Of a stretch of 27,438 nt of DNA, positions 8,465-18,106 are shown in pieces; positions within the stretch are counted from its first letter, which is position 1; each line of letters begins with the position of its first letter. The notes under the pieces are model-generated. The model was not told the origin of the DNA, made no database searches, and saw nothing but the letters and a program-made list of their open reading frames with translations. The position numbers and the translations under genes are program-made. The stretch lies in assembly GCA_052388455.1 (NCBI GenBank), contig JBQTIA010000154.1:1-27438 (forward strand). The letters are read 5' to 3'. The stretch comes from CAZSNH01 sp052388455. Lineage in GTDB: Bacteria; Pseudomonadota; Alphaproteobacteria; Rhizobiales; Hyphomicrobiaceae.

Positions 8465-8479
8465 TTAAGGTCTAATTAA
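8465..8479. promoter_or_regulatory. CtrA-type box TTAA-N7-TTAA
   Basis: TTAA at 8465-8468 and TTAA at 8476-8479 are separated by exactly seven bases, the full recognition pattern of the alphaproteobacterial cell-cycle regulator CtrA. It lies between the DnaA-box-like pair and the AT-richer hairpin stretch. Such sites are rare by chance in DNA of this GC content. Confidence 0.5.
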
Positions 8480-8613
8480 CACTCCAGTCACAGGGCGCGC
8501 ACAGAGGCGCGCTTAGTCGATGCGTTGAGTGCCTGAGTCGAGGCGTGCGTCGAAACCGGGTTGCTGTGTAATTCGTCTCCTGGGTTCATCGTCGAATTTG
8601 TTCCAAGTCTTGT

Positions 8614-8640
8614 TGTTTGCTGAAGAGTATTCGGCAAACA
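8614..8640. repeat. 11-bp inverted repeat with 5-base loop
   Basis: Arms TGTTTGCTGAA (8614-8624) and TTCGGCAAACA (8630-8640) pair with a single G-T position around the loop GAGTA. It lies in the AT-richer part of the gap before the rhodanese gene. Confidence 0.6.
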
Positions 8641-8653
8641 CTTAGACGTTATT

Positions 8654-8682
8654 TGTCTTGCGCTGATTATAGTCGCAAGACA
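8654..8682. repeat. Perfect 9-bp inverted repeat with 11-base spacer
   Basis: Arms TGTCTTGCG (8654-8662) and CGCAAGACA (8674-8682) are exact reverse complements. The centre is about 41 bases from the centre of the preceding inverted repeat, and the site lies about 100 bases before the rhodanese start. It could be an operator or an RNA stem. Confidence 0.6.
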
Positions 8683-8779
8683 GCTAATCTACATTGGCCT
8701 CTGCAAGAGGTCTCGAATGCAAAGTCTGGTGGACGCCGGTCTTGATTGATCGTCGGCGCCGGGGGCCGGGAGCAGTCGC

Positions 8780-9205
8780 ATGGCGGTGGAGGACGTGTCG
8801 GTGGGGGCGGTTTGGGAGCAGCTCAAGCAGGACCCTGCGGCGGTACTCGTCGACGTGCGGACGCGGGCCGAATGGGCCTTCGTCGGCGTGCCCGATCTCG
8901 CGGCGCTCGGAAAGCGGGTTCTCACCGTCGAGTGGCAGTCGTTCCCGGACAGCCGGGTCGACCCCGGCTTCGCGGGGCGGCTCGGTGAGCTGCTCGCGGC
9001 TTCCGGCACCGGCAAGGGCGATCCGGTGTTCTTCATCTGCCGCTCCGGCGGACGCAGCCGCATGGCTGCGGAGGAAATGGCTGCAACGGGGTTTGTGCGG
9101 TGCAGCAACGTGGCCGACGGGTTCGAGGGTCCCCTCGATCAGTCGCGCCAGCGCGGCAAGGTGGCGGGCTGGAAGGCTGCTGGTTTGCCGTGGGTGCAAG
9201 GGTGA
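8780..9205 (+). CDS. Rhodanese-like domain protein
   Basis: Single-domain rhodanese of 141 residues, predicted cytosolic. The N-terminal CH2-A-like block LVDVRTRAEWAFVGVPDL and the active-site loop CRSGGRS (Cys87) are intact, so sulfur transfer or a related thiol chemistry is possible. GFEGP near residue 114 matches the usual C-terminal block of small rhodaneses. ATG 8780 is supported by CGGGAG about seven bases upstream. It stands directly before dnaA (135-base gap) and downstream of the candidate origin region; a role in replication is not implied by the sequence. Substrate unknown. Confidence 0.9.
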   Translation: MAVEDVSVGAVWEQLKQDPAAVLVDVRTRAEWAFVGVPDLAALGKRVLTVEWQSFPDSRVDPGFAGRLGELLAASGTGKGDPVFFICRSGGRSRMAAEEMAATGFVRCSNVADGFEGPLDQSRQRGKVAGWKAAGLPWVQG

Positions 9206-9340
9206 GGTCCGTGTCCGGGTAAGGCATGGGCCGTAGGCGGCTCGATTTCGGCGCAGCGCTCGTCAGCAGGGCAACAGGCGAGTGCGGCGGCAAGTCGGGT
9301 CAAAGCAAAGTCCGAAGTTCAAAAGTTGCGGGGGTAAATC

Positions 9341-10930
9341 ATGCACAATCTTGCAAAGGCCGACTCGTCTCAATTCAAGGCGGAGGCGCAGACGTTTGCG
9401 TCGCCGGGCAGCAGCGCGACTGTCAGGTCCGGGGTCGCCGACATGCGCGGGCTCGCGGCGGCCGAGGAAGGTCCGTCGGTCGATGGCCGTGGCCAGAAGG
9501 TCAGGACGCTGCTGAAAGCCCGCCTGGGTGAGGAAACCTATTCGTCGTGGTTCGCCGCCATCGGCTTCGAGGCGTTCGACGGCCGCACACTCAAGGCGTC
9601 GCTTCCCACCACGTTCCTGCGCAACTGGATCAACTCGCATTTCCTCGACATCCTGATCGAGTGCTGCAGAATCGAATTCGCCGGCATCGAGCGCATCGAG
9701 CTGGTGGTACGCCAACCCGGTGGCATGGCGGCCCGGCCGGCGCTTCACCCTATCGACGCGCCACAGCGCGACTCCGGCGTGGCCGATGCCCGGCCGGGAT
9801 CGGGCGCGCCCGTCGTTGCACGCAACGGTATGACGGCCGTTCCTGCCGGCGGTCACAGCCGCACGGAAGTCGGCGGCTTCGAAGGCTCGCCACTCGACCC
9901 CCGCTACACCTTCGAGAGCTTCGTCGTCGGCTCCTCCAACCGGATCGCCCACGCCGGCGCCATCCAGGTGGCCGAAACCGTGACCAGCAACGCGCCGGGC
10001 TTCAATCCGCTCTACATCCACGCCTCGGTGGGGCTGGGCAAAACCCACCTGCTGCACGCCATTGCCTGGGAAGTGAAGCGCCGTGCCCCCTCGGCGCAGG
10101 TGCTCTATCTGACCGCCGAGCGCTTCCGATACAAGTTCGTCGAGGCCCTGCTGCGCAGCCAGGACCCGATGTCCTTCAAGGAGAAATTCCGCTCGATCAA
10201 CATGTTGCTGATCGACGATCTGGAATTCATGCAGGGTGAGCGCACCGAGCAGGAATTCGACCACATCATCAATGCGCTGCTCGACGGCGGCCGGCAGGTG
10301 GTCGTCGCCTCGGCCCGCGCGCCGAGCCACATCGAAAGCCTCAACGACCGCATGCGGTCGCGGCTTCAGCGGGGTCTCGTCGCAGAAATCGGAAGCTTCG
10401 ACGCGGATCTGCGCGCACAGGTTCTGACCAAGCGCGTGGCCGAGAAGCGAGCCAACGATCCCTCCTTCGAGCTGCCGCGCGATGTGAGCGAACTGCTGGT
10501 CAGCCGGCTGACGGAAAGCGGCCGCGAGCTGGAAGGGGCAGTGAACCGCCTCTACGCTACATGGCAGTGCATGCGGGCTCCCTTGACGCTCGACATTGCC
10601 GAGACGGTGATCCGCGATCTCGTGCAGGGCCTGGAGCCACGGCGGATCAAGATCGAAGACATTCTTCGCATCATCTCGCGGCACTTCGGTGTGTCGAAGG
10701 GCGATCTCCTGTCGCAGCGCCGCCATCGCTCCGTCGTCTGGCCTCGCCAGATCGGCATGTATCTCGCCAAGCAGCTCACCCACCGGTCGCTGCCCGAGAT
10801 CGGGCGGCGGTTCGGCGGGCGGGATCATACGACCGTGCTGCATGCCATCCGCAAGATCGAGGGCCTGCTTTCGGGAGATAACCGGCTGCGGGACGAGCTG
10901 GACGAGCTGAAGAAAATGCTCAGCCACTGA
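9341..10930 (+). CDS. dnaA: Chromosomal replication initiator DnaA
   Basis: Replication initiator ATPase of 529 residues. Domain I (about 50-125) carries the TYSSW...LPTTFLRNWI block, domain II (about 126-185) is a Gly/Ala/Pro-rich linker, the AAA+ domain III has Walker A GLGKTHLLHAI (about 231-241), Walker B MLLIDDLEFM and the arginine-finger stretch NDRMRSRLQRGLV, and domain IV ends with the signature GRRFGGRDHTTVLHAIRKIE for DnaA-box binding. About 50 extra residues precede domain I, so the protein is longer than E. coli DnaA (467). The start at 9341 has only a G-run as ribosome site; ATG 9446 is an in-frame alternative inside the extension. It heads dnaA - dnaN - recF - gyrB. Confidence 0.97.
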   Translation: MHNLAKADSSQFKAEAQTFASPGSSATVRSGVADMRGLAAAEEGPSVDGRGQKVRTLLKARLGEETYSSWFAAIGFEAFDGRTLKASLPTTFLRNWINSHFLDILIECCRIEFAGIERIELVVRQPGGMAARPALHPIDAPQRDSGVADARPGSGAPVVARNGMTAVPAGGHSRTEVGGFEGSPLDPRYTFESFVVGSSNRIAHAGAIQVAETVTSNAPGFNPLYIHASVGLGKTHLLHAIAWEVKRRAPSAQVLYLTAERFRYKFVEALLRSQDPMSFKEKFRSINMLLIDDLEFMQGERTEQEFDHIINALLDGGRQVVVASARAPSHIESLNDRMRSRLQRGLVAEIGSFDADLRAQVLTKRVAEKRANDPSFELPRDVSELLVSRLTESGRELEGAVNRLYATWQCMRAPLTLDIAETVIRDLVQGLEPRRIKIEDILRIISRHFGVSKGDLLSQRRHRSVVWPRQIGMYLAKQLTHRSLPEIGRRFGGRDHTTVLHAIRKIEGLLSGDNRLRDELDELKKMLSH

Positions 10931-11221
10931 CGGAGGGGCATCCTCCGACGGGTTCGGAAGGCCGGCGGCAGGCTTGGGCGAGTCTGCCGTTTGGCCGAGG
11001 TGGAGCGGCGTCCCTCGAGGATGCCGCTCTTGAACTTCCATCTTGAACTTCCGTGCGGGCGGCGGCCCTCCGCCCGGGTTGCATTCGTCCCCGAGTTGCA
11101 TTTCTTATGCGAATCCCCCCAATGACGGGTTCATCGGGCGCGAACGGTCCCTGAAATCGGGGATGCGGGCGCGCCGGCCGGTCCCCTGGGCCGGAACGAA
11201 CTCCATGCGCCGAGGCAATCC
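10931..11221. other. dnaA-dnaN intergenic region with hairpins and a direct repeat
   Basis: No gene is seen in 291 bases. A 6-bp GC stem (10931-10947, CGGAGG/CCTCCG) lies directly behind the dnaA stop, and a second stem CGGCAG/CTGCCG (10966-10989) is followed by TTT; together they may weaken or end dnaA transcription. TCTTGAACTTCC occurs twice in tandem (11028-11039 and 11041-11052). Further on, GTTGCATT is repeated with 17-base spacing before TCTTAT, possibly a dnaN promoter. Confidence 0.45.
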
Positions 11222-12340
11222 ATGCGGCTAGTGATCGAAAGAGGCGAACTCCTGCGGGCACTCGGCCACGTGACCAGCGTCGTCGAGCGGCGTACGACGA
11301 TTCCCATACTCTCCAACGTTTTGATCAAGGCGCACGGCAACAAGCTGGAGTTCAAGGCGACCGATCTCGAGCGCGAGGTCATCGAAGAGGTCGGAGCCGC
11401 CATCGACCAGCCTGGCGCGACGACGGTGCCGGCCCTCATGCTGCACGACATCGTCCGAAAGCTGCCGGAAGGCAGTCAGGTCGAGATCAAGCGCGACGCG
11501 GAAAAGGAACGCCTGACGCTGTCGGCCGGGCCGTCGCGGTTCACGCTGCAGACGCTCGGGCCGGAGGACTTTCCCGATCTCGCCGCCGGCGACCTCGGCC
11601 ACAGCTTCGTGGTGCCGGCGGCCGATCTCAAGCGGCTGATCGAGAAGACGCGCTTCGCCATCTCGACGGAGGAAACGCGCTACTATCTCAACGGCATCTA
11701 TCTGCACACCGTCGAGAAGGGCAAAGCGTCGACGCTGCGCGCGGTTGCGACGGACGGGCATCGGCTGGCGCAGGTCGAGCTCGAATGTCCGCGCGGCGCC
11801 AGCGGCATGCCGGGAGTGATCGTGCCGAGGAAAACCGTGCACGAGGTGCTTCGTCTGCTCGAAGACAGCAAGGACGATGTGAAGGTCTCGGTCAGTCCGG
11901 CCAAGGTGCGTTTCGAGATCGGCACCGTCACCATCACCTCGAAGCTGATCGACGGCACGTTTCCGGACTATGGCCGCGTCATCCCGCAATCCAACGACAA
12001 GGAGCTGCGCGTCTCCAACGCCGAGTTCAAGAACGCCGTCGACCGCGTATCGACGATCTCGAGCGAGCGCGGCCGCGCGGTCAAGCTCAACATTGGCAAG
12101 GACAAGCTGACGCTCTCGGTGAACAACGCGGAAGGTGGCAGCGCGGTTGAGGAAATCGCTGTCGGCTATGGCGCCGCACCGCTCGAAATCGGATTCAACG
12201 CCCGCTACCTGCTCGACATCGCCGGCCAGCTCGAAGGCGAGGATGCGCGCTTCCTGCTCGCCGATCCAGGTTCCCCGACCATGATCCGCGACGGCAGCGA
12301 CGACAGCGCACTTTACGTGCTGATGCCGATGCGGGTGTGA
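11222..12340 (+). CDS. dnaN: DNA polymerase III beta sliding clamp
   Basis: Processivity clamp of 372 residues, normal family length, forming a dimeric ring on DNA. The three clamp domains follow one another: domain 1 begins MRLVIERGELLRALGHV and has RRTTIPILSNVLI; domain 2 carries RYYLNGIYLH and RAVATDGHRLA; domain 3 has IDGTFPDYGRVIP and ends in the standard ALYVLMPMRV that shapes the peptide-binding pocket. The stop is four bases before the recF start, indicating coupling. Confidence 0.98.
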   Translation: MRLVIERGELLRALGHVTSVVERRTTIPILSNVLIKAHGNKLEFKATDLEREVIEEVGAAIDQPGATTVPALMLHDIVRKLPEGSQVEIKRDAEKERLTLSAGPSRFTLQTLGPEDFPDLAAGDLGHSFVVPAADLKRLIEKTRFAISTEETRYYLNGIYLHTVEKGKASTLRAVATDGHRLAQVELECPRGASGMPGVIVPRKTVHEVLRLLEDSKDDVKVSVSPAKVRFEIGTVTITSKLIDGTFPDYGRVIPQSNDKELRVSNAEFKNAVDRVSTISSERGRAVKLNIGKDKLTLSVNNAEGGSAVEEIAVGYGAAPLEIGFNARYLLDIAGQLEGEDARFLLADPGSPTMIRDGSDDSALYVLMPMRV

Positions 12341-12344
12341 GGCC

Positions 12345-13499
12345 GTGACAGTGCAGCGCCTCTCCATCGAGCGCCTGCAGCTCACGAACTTCCGCAGTTA
12401 CACCCATCTTGTACTCGCGACAGGCTCTGGACCGCAGGTGCTCACGGGGAGCAACGGCGCCGGCAAAACCAATCTTCTGGAAGCGGTTTCGCTGATGGTG
12501 CCGGGGCAAGGCCTGCGCGGCGCCCAGACGCGGGATTTCGCCCGCGCCGGCAGCGACGGCTTGTGGGCGGTCGCGGCCCGTGCCCAGACCCGCCATGGCG
12601 TCGTCGACATCGGCACCGGTATTCGCGCCGCGCGCGGCGAGGACGAGCGCGCGAGCCGCATCGTGCGGGTGGACGGCGAGACGCGGGGCAGCTCGGGTCT
12701 GCTCGGCGATTATCTGCAGGCGGTCTGGCTGACGCCTTCGATGGACGGGCTGTTCACCGGGCCCGCGGCCGATCGTCGTCAGTTTCTCGACCGGCTGATC
12801 CAGAGCCTCGATCCCGGCTATCGCGCGATCTCCAACCGGTTCGACCGGGCGATGCAGAGCCGCAACCGGCTGCTCGGCGACGGGGTGACCGACAACCCGC
12901 GGCTCGAAGGGTTCGAGATGGCCATGGCCGAGACGGGCGTCGCGGTTGCGGCGGCCCGGCGGCAGGCCATCGCCGGCCTTGCGAGCCTGATTGCCGAGCG
13001 GCGCGGGCGCGACGAGGCGGTGCCCTTTCCCTGGGCGACTCTGGAACTCTCCGGAACGCTCGATGCCGATCTGGAAAGCCATGCGGCCGTCGATGTCGAG
13101 GATCGCTACCTGAAGGTGCTGCGTCTTCGCCGCGAACGGGATCGCGCCGCCGGACGCACGCTCGATGGTCCCCATCGCTCCGATCTGATTGTCGGCCATG
13201 GCCCCAAGACGATGCCGGCTCGGCTGTCGTCGAGCGGCGAGCAGAAGGCGCTGTTGCTCGGACTGGTGCTGGCGCATGCCGAGTTCGTCCGGCTGGCGAA
13301 CGACGGCTTCGCGCCCCTGCTGCTGCTGGACGAGGTGACGGCCCACCTCGACGAGGTCCGGCGGGCGGCGCTGTTCACCGAAATCGAGCACCTCGGCGCC
13401 CAGGCGTGGATGACCGGCACGGATCGGTCCGTCTTCTCCCCGCTCGAAGATCGGGCGCAGTTCTGGAGCGTCGAGGACGGCCGCGTGTCGGCCCATTGA
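12345..13499 (+). CDS. recF: DNA repair/replication ATPase RecF
   Basis: SMC-like ATPase of 384 residues that loads recombination proteins at gaps. The N-terminus RLSIERLQLTNFRSY is typical; Walker A is GSNGAGKTNLLEA (about 35-47), the RecF signature block is LTPSMDGLFTGPAADRRQFL, the ABC signature is LSSGEQKALLLGLVLA, and Walker B is PLLLLDEVTAHLD. The GTG start at 12345 follows the dnaN stop by four bases. Behind the stop there is a GC-rich stem at 13512-13532. Confidence 0.96.
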   Translation: MTVQRLSIERLQLTNFRSYTHLVLATGSGPQVLTGSNGAGKTNLLEAVSLMVPGQGLRGAQTRDFARAGSDGLWAVAARAQTRHGVVDIGTGIRAARGEDERASRIVRVDGETRGSSGLLGDYLQAVWLTPSMDGLFTGPAADRRQFLDRLIQSLDPGYRAISNRFDRAMQSRNRLLGDGVTDNPRLEGFEMAMAETGVAVAAARRQAIAGLASLIAERRGRDEAVPFPWATLELSGTLDADLESHAAVDVEDRYLKVLRLRRERDRAAGRTLDGPHRSDLIVGHGPKTMPARLSSSGEQKALLLGLVLAHAEFVRLANDGFAPLLLLDEVTAHLDEVRRAALFTEIEHLGAQAWMTGTDRSVFSPLEDRAQFWSVEDGRVSAH

Positions 13500-13511
13500 G
13501 GGGTTCTTGCA

Positions 13512-13532
13512 GAGCCGGACGCCCGGCGGCTC
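13512..13532 (+). terminator. Stem-loop behind recF
   Basis: GAGCCG (13512-13517) pairs with CGGCTC (13527-13532) around a 9-base GC-rich loop, followed by AAATATTT rather than a T-run. It may attenuate transcription between recF and gyrB. Confidence 0.3.
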
Positions 13533-13661
13533 AAATATTTGAAAAAACGCGATTTTTCCTGGTGGACGTTCGGTCGCGGGAGGCATGATTTCGGCCCCGT
13601 CGCCGGGGGTTTCGTGGTAGGATTTCCGGATCAAATTCCTGACCCAGAAATCGAGACCGGA

Positions 13662-16148
<2,487 letters not shown>

Positions 16149-16153
16149 GTTGA

Positions 16154-16741
16154 ATGGTTACGCCTTCCGCTCCGTTTGATCGCGCGTCGCTTGAGCGAGC
16201 GTTCTCGCGGCTCGGGGAGATTGCGGGCGCTGAAGGCCGGGTCGTCGAGATTTCCATCTATGGCGGCTCGGCGCTGCTGCTGGTTTTCGATTTCCGGACA
16301 GCAACGCGCGATGTCGATGCTGTATTCGAGGCCGACCGGAGTTTCGTGCGTCGCGCAGCCGCCAAAGTGGCCGAAGAATTCGGCTGGGGCGCGAATTGGA
16401 TCAACGACGGGGTCAAGGGATTCCTGAGTGCGCGCGATGCGGAATCCGGCGCGAAAGTGTTGGTCCGGTCGTACATGACGGCGGAAGGCACCGGTCTTCG
16501 CATTTTGGTGCCGACTCCAGCCTACCTGTTCGCCATGAAATGCCTGGCGATGCGCATTGGCGGCATCGAGGACAGTCAGGATGTCGACGACATCCGGCAG
16601 CTTGGCCGTGTTCTCGGGATTACGTCTTCCAGTGCGGCCATCGCGATTGTTTCGCAGTATTATCCGGCGAAGCGCATTTCTCCCAAGACCCAATTCGGCC
16701 TGGAAGAAATCTTTGACGCTGCGAGTGGAGACCCGGCATGA
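16154..16741 (+). CDS. Putative AbiEii-like nucleotidyltransferase (DUF6036-like)
   Basis: Protein of 195 residues with a minimal nucleotidyltransferase fold. GGSALL (Gly38-Ser39) followed 13-14 residues later by TRDVDAV (Asp53, Asp55) gives the classic GS...DxD metal site, and MKCLAMR (Lys129) plus EDSQDVDDIRQL (Asp143-Asp146) match the second half of AbiEii/MenA-type and DUF6036 enzymes. Such proteins are often toxins of type IV-like toxin-antitoxin pairs that modify tRNA or other RNA. It starts five bases after gyrB with no own ribosome site, and overlaps the next gene by ATGA. GC content falls to about 50-55% in sampled lines, below that of gyrB, suggesting acquisition. The toxin role is inference. 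Confidence 0.7.
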   Translation: MVTPSAPFDRASLERAFSRLGEIAGAEGRVVEISIYGGSALLLVFDFRTATRDVDAVFEADRSFVRRAAAKVAEEFGWGANWINDGVKGFLSARDAESGAKVLVRSYMTAEGTGLRILVPTPAYLFAMKCLAMRIGGIEDSQDVDDIRQLGRVLGITSSSAAIAIVSQYYPAKRISPKTQFGLEEIFDAASGDPA

Positions 16742-17175
16742 CAGCGCCATCACGACGGCCACGAAGTCTGGCGGAGGTTGGACGGCGTGCTGCTTCGGCT
16801 TCGCGGGTGTTCGATGCAGCGACGCGCGAGTTTCTCGACGAATGGCAGTCGATGACGGGTGCGGAAAAAGGCGATGCTCTTATTGAAGAGCCCGTGGAGA
16901 TCGGCCGCGTCCCTGACGCCTATCTTGCGGCCCTCGCGGAGCATCTGGCGCTGGCGGATGATGTGCCGATTCCGGCATGGACCGAAGCCCCGTCTCGGTT
17001 CCTTTCGGAGCCGCACTTTGCCGGCGGTCTCGAGTCGCTGAAAGCACTTCTTATCGTTCAGAGTCCTGCAGCCTTTCGCCGGCGGCTGATTTTCATCAGT
17101 CACGATGCGCTCTCGCGTCCCCGGCGAGTGATTTCCGGAGAGAGGAATTCCAGCGAGCTGAATTTGGGTTTGTGA
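16738..17175 (+). CDS. Unrecognised partner of the nucleotidyltransferase
   Basis: Protein of 145 residues that I cannot assign to a named family. It is soluble, with a basic N-terminus (TAPSRRPRSLAEVGRR), an acidic middle (EEPVEIGRVPDAYLAALAEH) and a conserved-looking C-terminal block PAWTEAPSRFLSEPHFAG...SPAAFRRRLIFISHDALSRP. No helix-turn-helix, catalytic triad or membrane segment is evident. Its ATG overlaps the nucleotidyltransferase stop by four bases, so the two are made together in a fixed ratio; an antitoxin, cofactor or substrate adaptor are the obvious options. Low GC like its neighbour. Confidence 0.6.
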   Translation: MTAPSRRPRSLAEVGRRAASASRVFDAATREFLDEWQSMTGAEKGDALIEEPVEIGRVPDAYLAALAEHLALADDVPIPAWTEAPSRFLSEPHFAGGLESLKALLIVQSPAAFRRRLIFISHDALSRPRRVISGERNSSELNLGL

Positions 17176-17233
17176 TGGCATCCACGCCTTCAACCTCCCT
17201 ATGTCATTGTCGGACCGAACGGGATGGAAAGTC

Positions 17234-18106
17234 ATGCAGGCCGTTTCGATAGAATTTCCACTGGTGGATGCCTCGACCGGGTCGGTCATCACTGTCTCGA
17301 CATTTTACAAATTCGTCGCCATCGCGGACCGCGAGGGGTTGAAGTCCGAGCTGGACGCGGTGTGTTGTGCGCACGGCGTGAAAGGCACGATCCTCATCGC
17401 CCACGAGGGCATCAACGGCACCATCGCCGGAACAGACGAGGCAGTGCGCACAATCCTCGCATGGCTGCGTACGGATCTGCGTTTCGCCGATCTCGAGAGC
17501 AAGGTGTCCTATGCAGCGGCTGCTCCCTTCAAGCGCCTCAAGATCAAGATCAAGCCGGAGATCGTCAGCTTCGGCGTTTCCGTGGCTGATCCGTCTGAGC
17601 AGGTCGGCACCTACGTCAGGCCGAAGGACTGGAACGCTCTCATCCAGGAGCCTGGCGTCGTCGTCATCGATGCGCGCAATGCCTACGAGGTAGCCATCGG
17701 CACGTTTGCCGGTGCGGTCGATCCGGGCACCCGCGCTTTCTCGGAGTTTCCGGAATTCGTGAAAGCCAGCCTCGATCCAGCGCGTACGCCGAAGGTCGCT
17801 ATGTTCTGCACCGGCGGTATCCGCTGCGAAAAGGCGTCGGCGTATTTGCTCAATCTCGGTTTTCCCGAGGTCTACCATCTCGAAGGCGGCATTCTGAAAT
17901 ATCTGGAAACGGTGCCGCCGGAGGACAGCCTGTGGCACGGCGAATGCTTCGTCTTCGACGGGCGCGTGTCGCTGGAGCACGGTGTCAGGCCAGGTACGCA
18001 TGTGCTGTGCCCGGTGTGCGGCGCGCCGGTTCCGAATGGGGGCAGCGCTGCGGATCGGAGATGCTGCTGCGGTGCGAATGACAAAGGTCACCCGCGCGGG
18101 GATTGA
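17234..18106 (+). CDS. trhO: tRNA uridine(34) hydroxylase TrhO (YceA-type rhodanese)
   Basis: Protein of 290 residues of the YceA/TrhO family, which hydroxylates tRNA uridine-34 with oxygen on the way to 5-methoxyuridine derivatives. An N-terminal acylphosphatase-like domain (FYKFVAIAD...ILIAHEGINGTIAGT) is followed by a rhodanese domain with IDARNAYEV, the active-site CTGGIRCEK (Cys192, second Cys198) and YHLEGGILKYLE. The tail is Cys-rich (CPVCGAPV...RRCCCGAN), possibly metal-binding. ATG 17234 with GGA five bases upstream is preferred; ATG 17201 in frame adds 11 residues. Its 3' end overlaps the convergent MfnF-like gene by 19 bases. Confidence 0.92.
   Translation: MQAVSIEFPLVDASTGSVITVSTFYKFVAIADREGLKSELDAVCCAHGVKGTILIAHEGINGTIAGTDEAVRTILAWLRTDLRFADLESKVSYAAAAPFKRLKIKIKPEIVSFGVSVADPSEQVGTYVRPKDWNALIQEPGVVVIDARNAYEVAIGTFAGAVDPGTRAFSEFPEFVKASLDPARTPKVAMFCTGGIRCEKASAYLLNLGFPEVYHLEGGILKYLETVPPEDSLWHGECFVFDGRVSLEHGVRPGTHVLCPVCGAPVPNGGSAADRRCCCGANDKGHPRGD

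Larger units (their letters stand above)
8096..8779. other. rpsT-rhodanese gap: candidate oriC / cell-cycle control region
   Basis: A 684-base gap without a convincing gene, between rpsT and the rhodanese-dnaA genes. It holds GC-rich hairpins just behind rpsT (8119-8170), DnaA-box-like sites (TTTTACACA at 8302-8310; TTCTCCACA at 8365-8373 and its inverted partner at 8379-8387), two GANTC sites (8353-8357, 8363-8367) next to that pair, an exact CtrA-type box (8465-8479), and an AT-richer stretch (8571-8700, 42% GC by my count) with two hairpins (8614-8640, 8654-8682). Together these resemble a replication origin or dnaA control region. No perfect TTATNCACA box is present, so the origin call is an inference. 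Confidence 0.45.

Noticed and set aside
8257..8475. Possible 72-residue protein in the rpsT-rhodanese gap
   Set aside because: No ribosome site, no recognisable family, and it runs over the DnaA-like palindrome and into the CtrA box.
9263..11101. 612-codon minus-strand frame opposite dnaA
   Set aside because: Shadow of dnaA; low-complexity composition and no domain.
17982..17991. Ten-base match to the 25-bp palindromic repeat inside trhO
   Set aside because: Only the first ten bases match and no hairpin follows; it encodes conserved TrhO sequence.
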